Shown piece by piece: positions 34,714 through 41,758 of a stretch of 64,000 nt of DNA; position 1 is the stretch's first letter; the number at the start of each line of letters is the position of its first letter. Origin of the DNA: Anaerobutyricum hallii (GTDB lineage Bacteria > Bacillota > Clostridia > Lachnospirales > Lachnospiraceae); NCBI RefSeq assembly GCF_900209925.1, contig NZ_LT907978.1, positions 604,001 through 668,000 of the forward strand. The letters are read 5' to 3'. The notes under the pieces were generated by a model. That model saw nothing but the letters and a program-made list of their open reading frames with translations, was not told the origin of the DNA and ran no database searches. Position numbers and translations under genes: made by a program.

Positions 34714-35397
34714 ATGACAGAAAAATTAAAGAATTATAAGCATGGTTTACTCCTGCTATACTTTCCGTTTTATTTAGCGGCATTTTCCTATTTAGAAAAA
34801 AGAGTGCCGGATCAATTACATATTATTGACTGTGCGATTGATCGGTATATTCCCTTTATAGAAGTATTTATCATACCGTATCTTTTATGGTTTGCGTATA
34901 TTGCAATAGCAGGTATTTACTTTTTCTTCCAGGAAAAGGAATCCTTTTGTAAGTTAATGTATTTTGGCATGATTGGAATGACGATATTTATTATTGTTTC
35001 TTATGTATATCCGAATGGCTTAGAACTTCGGCCAGACACATTTACAAGAGACAATATCTTTATACAGCTTACCAGAAAGATCTACTCGATGGATACGCCG
35101 ACAAATGTACTTCCGAGCATTCATGTGTTTAACTCGATGGCAGTGTATTTTGCCGTAAAAAACAGTCCGTATCTGAAAGAAAAGAAAGTGATAAGAGGAG
35201 CGGCTTTTTTTATGACTACTTCTATTATCCTGTCCACCATGTTTTTAAAACAGCATTCCGTTGTGGATGTACTTACTGCATTGATTTTATCTTATGTAAG
35301 TTATGATATTATTTATAATGAAAGAACAGAAAAGATAAAAGAAGGATTAGAAGAACTAAAATTTCGCAGAAAACGCAAAGAATTCTCCAAATTTTGA
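34714..35397 (+). CDS. PAP2-superfamily membrane phosphatase
   Basis: The 227-residue protein has about six membrane segments and the PAP2 phosphatase motifs, somewhat degenerate: LELRPDTF, PSIHVFNS (PSGH-like) and KQHSVVDV (H and D of the third motif). Members remove phosphate from lipid phosphates such as undecaprenyl-PP or phosphatidic acid. I use ATG 34714 after AAAAGGTG; the longer frame from 34603 runs through a palindromic repeat (AAATGTCAGGACATTCC). Confidence 0.8.
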   Translation: MTEKLKNYKHGLLLLYFPFYLAAFSYLEKRVPDQLHIIDCAIDRYIPFIEVFIIPYLLWFAYIAIAGIYFFFQEKESFCKLMYFGMIGMTIFIIVSYVYPNGLELRPDTFTRDNIFIQLTRKIYSMDTPTNVLPSIHVFNSMAVYFAVKNSPYLKEKKVIRGAAFFMTTSIILSTMFLKQHSVVDVLTALILSYVSYDIIYNERTEKIKEGLEELKFRRKRKEFSKF

Positions 35398-35465
35398 CCT
35401 TTTCCTGCATTGGTTGATGTGATAGAATAGATATAACAAAATGTTGCAGATGAGGAAGTGTAGAC

Positions 35466-35996
35466 ATGCGAAAGATAATATTTATTGGAAGAAGTGAGGC
35501 GGGGAAAACAACACTCACACAGGCGATGAAAGGCAAGAAGATTGTTTATCATAAAACACAGTATATTAATCACTATGATGTGATTATAGACACACCGGGT
35601 GAATATGCCGAAACAAAGGAACTTGCCGGTTCCCTCGCTGTATATAGTGCAGAAGCAGACGTAGTAGGTCTTTTGATCAGCGCAACAGAACCGTTTTCCC
35701 TATATCCGCCAAACGTAACAGCGCAATCTAATAGAGAAGTAGTTGGAATCGTAACGAAGTGTGACCATTGGGCAGCGAACCCAGAGCAGGCCGCTGACTG
35801 GCTAAGACTTGCCGGTTGTAAGAAAATCTTTATGACAAGCTCATTTACAGGCGAAGGTATCGCAGATATAATTTCCTATCTGAAAGAGGAACATGATAAG
35901 CTTCCATGGGAAGAAGTCAAGGCACAGTACGACCATCTTGGCTATGGAAAAGGAGAAAGCGATCAACAGCTTAATCTTAACGGCGTAATCGTATAA
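35466..35996 (+). CDS. eutP: EutP/PduV-family small GTPase
   Basis: The 176-residue protein has a P-loop GRSEAGKTTL, a switch-II DTPGEY and the G4 motif TKCD, as in EutP/PduV proteins linked to bacterial microcompartments. It stands alone, without shell or ethanolamine/propanediol genes in the window. It is 15-20 residues longer than typical EutP at the C-terminus. Whether it serves a remote compartment locus is unknown. The start follows a weak GAGGAAG site. Confidence 0.8.
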   Translation: MRKIIFIGRSEAGKTTLTQAMKGKKIVYHKTQYINHYDVIIDTPGEYAETKELAGSLAVYSAEADVVGLLISATEPFSLYPPNVTAQSNREVVGIVTKCDHWAANPEQAADWLRLAGCKKIFMTSSFTGEGIADIISYLKEEHDKLPWEEVKAQYDHLGYGKGESDQQLNLNGVIV

Positions 35997-36030
35997 TTCA
36001 TGTATGATTTATAAACAAACGAAAACAGAC

Positions 36031-36150
36031 GAAAAGCAGAAATTTACTATAAAAGAAAATGTGAAGATAATCGCGGCGCAGAAAATGCCTGACTGGCATT
36101 TTTACTTGCTCCGACATCACATTTTCTTTTATAGTAAATTTCTGCTTTTC
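36031..36150. repeat. Family-2 palindromic element, copy b (inverted core)
   Basis: The arms 36031-36064 and 36117-36150 are perfectly complementary over 34 nt. The core is the family-2 core in the opposite orientation (minus strand GGAGCAAGTAAAAATGCC). The arm sequence is unrelated to that of copy a except for the innermost AAAATGTGA. It is preceded by AACAGACGAAAA-like sequence, as in the composite elements. Confidence 0.85.
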
Positions 36151-36324
36151 TGTTTTTCTGTTTTTGGGCGAATTAAAAAACTCATATTCATGTGCTTTAT
36201 AACGCATAGATTGCTTTTTTTATGAATTTTAATTAAAGCTTCTGGTTTTCTTATTTTGATTATAATTCTTATTTTAATTATAGTTTGTAAAAAAATTCCA
36301 GGAAAAGTTTCTGGAAAATAAAAA

Positions 36325-36399
<75 letters not shown>

Positions 36400-36493
36400 T
36401 GTCAAAAACTGACCTAATCATTTTACTATACTTTTAGAAAAAAAGCAATAAAAAAATATTAATTTACTATTTGATTTCTTAGGGGAAACAGAC

Positions 36494-36610
36494 GAAAAAA
36501 GAAATAATACCATATCCCATCTGCTCTGTAGTCGCTGTGTTTAAAATGCTCATCTGCATCATAAACACGCTCCGAAGCCGCATCTGGGATATGGTATTAT
36601 TTCTTTTTTC
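36494..36610. repeat. Family-1 palindromic element, copy B
   Basis: The arms around AATAATACCATATCCCA pair perfectly with TGGGATATGGTATTATT. The core has CTGCTCTGTAGTCGCTGTGT and GAAGCCGCATCTGGG. Confidence 0.85.
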
Positions 36611-36728
36611 TGTGTGTTGGCTCCAGAAGGAATGAATGTAATAGTCTTTGGGGAGAGAAGGGGGAGAGGTCAGAAGACTTCTGTTTGCTCGGAAGATGTA
36701 TCGTCAGATTCATTAGGAGAAAACAGAC

Positions 36729-36846
36729 GAAAAAAAGAAACAATGTCATATCCCATCTACTCTGTAGTCGCTGTGTTTAAGATGCTCATCCGCATCTAAA
36801 ACACGCTCCGAAGCCGCATCTGGGATATGACATTGTTTCTTTTTTC
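36729..36846. repeat. Family-1 palindromic element, copy C
   Basis: The arms around AACAATGTCATATCCCA pair perfectly with TGGGATATGACATTGTT. The core is nearly identical to that of copy B, while the arms differ at several paired positions. Confidence 0.85.
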
Positions 36847-37282
36847 TGTGTTTTGGTTCCAGGAGGAATGAACGTAATAGTCTTTGGGGAGAGAAGGGGA
36901 GAAATCAGAAGACTCCTGCTTGCTCGAAAGGTACACCATCCAGAAGAGAAAAATGATATATTGCCACAATATAGTAGTGAATTTATCGTATACAATGATA
37001 GCTGACGATATTATCTTATCAGCATTGACAGCATCGCGGAGACAGTATCAGAATAAGTCATAACTTTCTGACCCCTTCCCCATCTCTTTTCCAAAGACTA
37101 TTACATTTATTCCATGGGGTACAATACACAGAAAATAAAAATAATAGACTATAGAAAATGTAATGCGAGAGCAAGTAAAAATGCCGGCAGGCATACTTTC
37201 TGGGTAGCAGTAGACTTCTGACCTCTCCCCCTTAATTTCTCCTAAAAACTATTGCATTCATTCCTTCTGGAGCCAAAACACA

Positions 37283-37400
37283 GAAAAATAAAAAGAATAG
37301 ACCATAACAAATGTAATGTGAGAGCAAGTAAAAATGCCGAACAGGCATTTTTTACGCAGTGATATCTTTACATTTGTTATGGTCTATTCTTTTTATTTTC
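37283..37400. repeat. Family-2 palindromic element, copy c
   Basis: The arms include AGACCATAACAAATGTAA and the matching TTACATTTGTTATGGTCT; the core is GAGCAAGTAAAAATGCC-GAACA-GGCATTTTTTACGC. It differs from copy d (63384) by three paired substitutions in the arms. Confidence 0.85.
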
Positions 37401-37479
37401 GTCTGTTTTCTCTCAATGAATTAAATAGTAAAATAGTGTATTATAGAGTATAGTATATTTTAAGAAAGAAGGACAAGTC

Positions 37480-38448
37480 ATGAAATACATAATCATCGGA
37501 GCAGGTGGAACAGGAGGAATACTTGGATTCTACATGACAAAGGCAGGAAAAGATGTAACACTTATCGCAAGAAATGCACATTTAGAAGCTATGCAAAAGC
37601 AGGGACTTTCTGTTGAAAAAATGTGGATAAACGAAACGGAAAGCATACCTGTCGGTGCAGAAAGTATGGAATCTTATGAGGCAAAAGGAGAAAAAGCAGA
37701 TGTAATTCTCGTTTGTGTTAAAAAATATTCTCTCGATTCCTGCATTCCATTTATTCAAAACATTTCCCATAAAAATACGATAGTTGTTCCAGTATTAAAT
37801 GTTTATGGAACAGGTGCGTATCTTCAGGAGAAACTTCCAAAGGTTCTTGTGACGGATGGATGCATCTACGTTTCTGCTAATATTAAACAGGCAGGAGTAT
37901 TATTGCAGCATGGAGAAATATTAAGAGTATTTTTCGGTGTAAGGGAAAAGGAAGATTTGAAGAAATTAAATGGACAGTTGGATGGTGAATATAAAGCAGA
38001 AAGATTATTGAAAAAGATTGCACAAGATTTTAAAGACAGTGGAATTGATGGTATTTTATCAGATAACATAAAACGGGATGCCTTGACTAAGTTTTCCTAT
38101 GTGTCTCCAATCGGAACCGCAGGACTTTATTTACACGCTATTGCAGGAGATTTCCAACGAGAAGGAGAAGCCAGGGAACTTTTTAAGACATTAATTCGAG
38201 AAATTGTTACACTAGCTAACGCAATGGGAATCACTTTTGAAGAAGACCTTGTAGAACGTAACTTAAAAATCCTTTCTAATTTGCCAGAAGAGGCAACAAC
38301 ATCTATGCAAAGAGATGTTATAGAAGGAAAACAGTCGGAAATTGATGGGCTGGTATATGAGGTTGTACGGATGGCCAAAAAGTATGGGGTAGAAGTGTCA
38401 GCGTATGAGAGAGCGGCAGAAAAGTTTCGGGAGATGGAGGTGAAATAG
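37480..38448 (+). CDS. panE: 2-dehydropantoate 2-reductase (PanE/ApbA) family
   Basis: The 322-residue protein has the N-terminal Rossmann motif IIGAGGTGGILGFYMTKAG. It also has the ketopantoate-reductase layout: NVYGTG in place of NG at the central motif, and a helical C-terminal domain with conserved K (KFSYVSPIGTAG) and E/S residues. Such enzymes reduce ketopantoate to pantoate with NADPH, but the family also contains other 2-oxoacid reductases. No other pantothenate gene is adjacent. It lies between a composite repeat and a horizontally acquired-looking block. Confidence 0.8.
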   Translation: MKYIIIGAGGTGGILGFYMTKAGKDVTLIARNAHLEAMQKQGLSVEKMWINETESIPVGAESMESYEAKGEKADVILVCVKKYSLDSCIPFIQNISHKNTIVVPVLNVYGTGAYLQEKLPKVLVTDGCIYVSANIKQAGVLLQHGEILRVFFGVREKEDLKKLNGQLDGEYKAERLLKKIAQDFKDSGIDGILSDNIKRDALTKFSYVSPIGTAGLYLHAIAGDFQREGEARELFKTLIREIVTLANAMGITFEEDLVERNLKILSNLPEEATTSMQRDVIEGKQSEIDGLVYEVVRMAKKYGVEVSAYERAAEKFREMEVK

Positions 38449-38470
38449 TATAGAAAATGACATAGCTTAG

Positions 38471-38517
38471 TTGACAGATTGGAATATATACAGTATTATT
38501 AATTAACGCAATGCGTT
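38471..38517 (+). promoter_or_regulatory. Promoter with palindromic operator (site 1)
   Basis: TTGACA (38471-38476) and TATTAT (38494-38499) are 17 bp apart. The palindrome TTAATTAACGCAATGCGTT occupies 38499-38517, across the expected transcription start. An almost identical copy sits at 38757-38775, just after the HTH gene. This layout suggests autoregulation by the HTH protein. Confidence 0.6.
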
Positions 38518-38540
38518 TTGTGATTGAATGGAGAGAGGTT

Positions 38541-38738
38541 GTGGGTAGAGGAAGAGAAATAAAAGAACTGCGAGAAAAAATGGGAATGAACCGCAGAGAA
38601 TTCAGTGATTACTATGGAATACCATATCGTACGGTTCAGGACTGGGAAGCAGAAAAACGCCAATTGCCAGACTATCTGTTACGTTTGATTAAATATCGAG
38701 CAAAGATGGAGGGAATGGTGAAAAAAGATAAGTCGTAA
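38541..38738 (+). CDS. Small helix-turn-helix (XRE-like) regulator
   Basis: The ~65-residue protein is almost entirely an HTH domain (KELREKMGMNRREFSDYYGI, then PYRTVQDWEAEKRQLPDYLL). I prefer GTG 38541 after GGAGAGAGG, because the ATG at 38511 lies inside the operator, about 5 nt from the predicted transcription start and without a ribosome-binding site. A terminator-like hairpin (ATAAGTCGTAAGACTTAT plus T run, 38728-38752) overlaps its 3' end. Identical palindromes flank the gene, so it probably represses itself and the following ORF. Confidence 0.7.
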   Translation: MGRGREIKELREKMGMNRREFSDYYGIPYRTVQDWEAEKRQLPDYLLRLIKYRAKMEGMVKKDKS

Positions 38739-38756
38739 GACTTATTTTTTTACCAC

Positions 38757-38775
38757 TTAATTAACGCAATGCGTT
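38757..38775 (+). promoter_or_regulatory. Palindromic operator (site 2)
   Basis: TTAATTAACGCAATGCGTT is identical to site 1 and is followed directly by ATAAT. The operator lies 54 bp upstream of the ORF at 38829, among its likely promoter elements (TATAAT at 38775-38780 and 38797-38802). Confidence 0.6.
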
Positions 38776-38828
38776 ATAATTGTTTGAGCTTAATGTTATA
38801 ATTTGAAGACGAATGGTGGTATAGTATT

Positions 38829-39350
38829 ATGAATCGAAAAGTAAGTGTAATTGAAGATTTGGATGGGAAAAAGATAGTTTTTATCCATGATATTAAATTT
38901 AAAGGGAAACGAGCGGTGAATTGGAATGAGGTTAAGGAGTATCTGAAAAATTATGTAGGAGAGTTCTATAATATTGTAGCCAATAATGAAATGATATATA
39001 TAGGGAATGATTTGCCTAGTGAATATACTGGATCAAAATATACATATAAATTAAAAGGTACGGTTGCAAAAGCTAAGGCAAATGCAGCACAGGGGATTCC
39101 AGAATTATTGGAAACAGCACAAGGTGGGAGCTATAGAGAAAATCATAAAGAAAAGCATAATCGTAATGCTAAATATGGTTGGTATAGATATGATTCAAGA
39201 TTTGCTCTTCCTGTATATAATGAACAGGAGGAGATTGAAAGATATAATGTTTTTCATGCTTCGATGATTATTAGACATTCAGAAGACAGAAAAAAATATT
39301 TATATGATATTATAGACATAAAAAAAGAAATGAGCAACTCGCTTGAATAA
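38829..39350 (+). CDS. Polyvalent-protein-associated domain ORF, paralogue 1
   Basis: The 173-residue protein is clearly homologous to the ORF at 40035. Both share KISVI-type starts, DLDGKKIV, AKAKANAAQGIPELL, HN..AKYGWYRYDSRFALPVYN, and IRH....YLYDIIDIKK. I associate the C-terminal block with domains found in phage head and polyvalent proteins of Firmicutes (LPD3-like, some nuclease-related). This is from memory and not certain. It follows an operator-controlled promoter. A free-standing copy could be a toxin, a decayed phage gene or a host-takeover protein. Confidence 0.5.
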   Translation: MNRKVSVIEDLDGKKIVFIHDIKFKGKRAVNWNEVKEYLKNYVGEFYNIVANNEMIYIGNDLPSEYTGSKYTYKLKGTVAKAKANAAQGIPELLETAQGGSYRENHKEKHNRNAKYGWYRYDSRFALPVYNEQEEIERYNVFHASMIIRHSEDRKKYLYDIIDIKKEMSNSLE

Positions 39351-39482
39351 TAAAATCGTACACGACACAAAACCCATTTCTTGTTTATATAATACATCAT
39401 AAAAACAATATATGCAAGAAAAATAAAAAGTCAGTATTCTGCTTGAGTAATAGTTGCGTAAGAATTAGGATGAGGAAGTATA

Positions 39483-39824
39483 ATGAATAATATTGGTGCA
39501 TTTAAGAAAAAGTGGATAGAGAATCCATCGGATGAAAAAGGTGTTTTACTCTATCTTCCAGTCAGTGAGGTATTTATTTCTGCAAAGTTTGGAACTGGAG
39601 AAAATCTTTTAAAGGAAGATATTACAAGAGGCTTTGATGATTATATTTATGTGAGAAAGTTGATATTTGATGAAGATGAGATGGTAGAATTAGATACTGC
39701 ACAGTTAGATTTTAGTAGTGAGAGGGAAGACTATTATTTAAATCTAAACCATTTTTGTGAGGAGTCTATTGAAATGATTGGGAATTCTTCAGAGGAAGAA
39801 TATTGGATTTTGCATATGATTTGA
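39483..39824 (+). CDS. Small acidic protein, possible immunity protein
   Basis: The 113-residue protein is acidic, lacks membrane segments and has no motif I can name; it contains PSDEKGVLLYLPVSEVFIS and WILHMI at the end. The size, acidity and placement between two paralogous putative effector ORFs resemble immunity proteins of polymorphic-toxin loci, but that is inference from context only. The ATG follows GATGAGGAAG. Confidence 0.4.
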   Translation: MNNIGAFKKKWIENPSDEKGVLLYLPVSEVFISAKFGTGENLLKEDITRGFDDYIYVRKLIFDEDEMVELDTAQLDFSSEREDYYLNLNHFCEESIEMIGNSSEEEYWILHMI

Positions 39825-40034
39825 TAAAGCAGATGAGATATAATTGTACTTGATGAAAGCTAATGAAATAGTGTATAAAAAAGAAACGAGAAAAAATTAT
39901 ATTTAGTTCAAGATAAGATGATTTCTAGTCCAAGAATTAGTTCAAGGAAGGATTATCAGGTATCATAGTATTCTTTATATATTTTTTTATCATAAGCATA
40001 ACACAATGCATCAGGTTGGAAAGGAGGCTATTTA

Positions 40035-40604
40035 GTGGATAAGAAAATAAGCGTAATATCAGATTTGGATGGAAAGAAAATTGTTGTAATCAGTGATATT
40101 CGTTTTAAAGGAAAGAGGAATATCAATTGGGAAGAAGTTGAGCAGTATTTAAAAGAATACATAGGAGATTGCTATGAAGTAGTCGAAACCTCGGATCAAG
40201 TCTATATTGGTTCAGATTTTCCAGGAGAATTAAAAGGATCTGGAGATACCAAAAGATTATATGGAGCGAATGCGAAAGCAAAGGCTAATGCTACCCAAGG
40301 AATTCCTATGCTTCTTCAATGTGCTACGAATAGACGATGGCAGGAAAACTTTAAAGGAAAGCATAATGTTGATGCAAAATTTGGCTGGTATAGGTTTACG
40401 ACAAGGTTTGCACTCCCAGTATATAACAATGATACTGGAGATCTTGAACGATTTAATATATTCAGGATAGAAATGTTGATACGACATGCTGCAGACGGAA
40501 ATTTATATCTGTATGACATGGTGAACATAAAAAAGAAACGAGCACCCCGCTTGAGCAATAGCTGTACGGTAACAAACCCATTTCTTGATTATATGATACA
40601 TTGA
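40035..40604 (+). CDS. Polyvalent-protein-associated domain ORF, paralogue 2
   Basis: The 189-residue paralogue of the protein at 38829 conserves the HN.DAKFGWYRFTTRFALPVY and MLIRHAADGNLYLYDM blocks and adds about 20 residues at the C-terminus. The GTG start follows AAAGGAGG. The pair arose by duplication, with the acidic ORF between them duplicated or captured once. The region from 40605 to 41758 downstream holds only broken genes. Confidence 0.5.
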   Translation: MDKKISVISDLDGKKIVVISDIRFKGKRNINWEEVEQYLKEYIGDCYEVVETSDQVYIGSDFPGELKGSGDTKRLYGANAKAKANATQGIPMLLQCATNRRWQENFKGKHNVDAKFGWYRFTTRFALPVYNNDTGDLERFNIFRIEMLIRHAADGNLYLYDMVNIKKKRAPRLSNSCTVTNPFLDYMIH

Positions 40605-40741
40605 ACAGTATTAAATGTCAACGAAAAAAGCATAAGAAATCTCAATGAAAAGCCAGTCTAGCTATTCATCGGAAAGACCATAGAAAAGACAGGTTCAGAT
40701 ACACTGATTAGCCTCAGTGCGTCCGGACCTGTTTTTTGTTG

Positions 40742-41127
40742 CTATCGTTTCTTTTGGTTACCTTTGCCACGTTTGCTCCCGGGGGATTTCAGCATATCGG
40801 ATTTACGAAGAATGCCCATCAAAGTGACAAATTCATCTTTGGTGAGTTTACTATATTTGATTCCTAATTGTTTCAGGAACATGGCAACTTGGGCTTCTTT
40901 AGCAGATCATTTAAAATGATTGGCCTGCTCCAAAGCATTTTTAACAACATCGGCTCCGGTAGTATCAGCAGTTGTACTGTCATGCCTATGTGCATCACGA
41001 ATGGACGATAAGATTTTCACCATGTCTTTGTTAATGGCCGTACCAAAGAAGTCCTCTTCAGAAAATTGCGCAGCTTTGATTGTTTGCATATAGATATCAT
41101 CCGGATCAGTGCCTTTTTCAGCACAGA
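40742..41127 (-). pseudogene. Degraded ORF with in-frame TGA
   Basis: A minus-strand frame reads EKGTDPDDIYMQTIKAAQ...EQANHFK, then TGA (40907-40909), then SAKEAQVAMFLKQLGIKYSK and onward to a lysine-rich end at 40742. Both parts look like one protein interrupted by a single nonsense codon. There is no good start; its 5' end abuts an unrelated plus-strand relic. The family is not recognised. Confidence 0.5.
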
Positions 41128-41143
41128 ATGGAGGAATAATATA

Positions 41144-41398
41144 ATGGCAAAGGTTAACGAAGTATGAAAAGGAAACAATTATTTCGAGGGATTGCAAGAT
41201 GGATTGCTGTCCTTTGCTGAACAGCATCCAGAGAATTGCCGGTTCGAGAGCCAGAATAATGAAGGTGTAATGATTTTTGAAATAGATAAAGGAAGACTAT
41301 CAAGCCGCATAACAGCACCATATACAGAAGAGAGGCGGAAGGTATCTAGTGAGTGTGCAAAAAGTCATGGATTAAATCTAATAAATGGAGAATTTTAA
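41144..41398 (+). pseudogene. Degraded ORF with early in-frame TGA
   Basis: ATG 41144 after GGAGGAATAATATA opens a frame that meets TGA at 41165-41167. It then continues in the same frame as KGNNYFEGLQDGLLSFAEQH through to a TAA at 41396-41398. The downstream part has normal protein texture. It is a nonsense-mutated small gene, unless translation restarts at TTG 41192. The function is unknown. Confidence 0.45.
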
Positions 41399-41488
41399 AC
41401 ATTCAATATTATTGAATGTGATACTATAAATATGATATAACATATGTAAGTATGTATACAGACTATTATAGAATGCGAGTATAAAAAT

Positions 41489-41682
41489 ATGACATTTGGA
41501 TATTTCCTAAAAGAATTGACAAAAAATACAGATTGTTCTCAGTCTGACTTTTATCAAGAATTAGGCATCAAGAAAGCTTATTTTACGACATAATTAGTGG
41601 GAAAACGAATCTACCATCTCATGAATTACAAATAAAGGAAATGGAATCTTTCTATGGATACATTGACAAGTTATTTGTTTAA
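41489..41682 (+). pseudogene. Frameshifted small HTH regulator relic
   Basis: From ATG 41489 the frame reads MTFGYFLKELTKNTDCSQSD...GIKKAYF, then goes out of frame. A shift of one base restores YDIISGKTNLPSHELQIKEM to a stop at 41682. Joined, it resembles a short phage-type helix-turn-helix regulator. The single indel lies at about 41580-41590. Confidence 0.5.
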
Positions 41683-41758
41683 AGTGGGAGATAAAGATCA
41701 CTTGTGGAAAAAATAGATTTTTAAACAAGAAAATCATACATGATTGAGAGGTGATTGT

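Larger units (their letters stand above)
36463..37434. mobile_element. Composite palindromic element 1 with terminal inverted repeats
   Basis: The left end reads TTTACTATTTGATTTCTTAG then GGGAAACAGACGAAAA. The right end is its near complement (TTTTCGTCTGTTTTCTC then TCAATGAATTAAATAGTAAA). Inside lie two family-1 hairpins (36494-36610, 36729-36846), a partial family-2 copy (37131-37200) and a full family-2 hairpin (37283-37400). Connecting segments around AATGTAATAGTCTTTGGGGA appear in both orientations. There is no transposase gene. A second element with the same ends lies at 62961-63532. This accounts for most of the 35997-37479 gap. Confidence 0.6.

Noticed and set aside
36463-37434. CRISPR array
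   Set aside because: The repeats are long palindromes of about 120 bp in both orientations, not short direct repeats with unique spacers, and no cas genes are nearby.
40907-41167. UGA recoding (selenocysteine or tryptophan) in the two interrupted ORFs
   Set aside because: No SECIS-like hairpin was seen directly after either TGA, and neighbouring genes use TGA as a normal stop, so decay is more likely.
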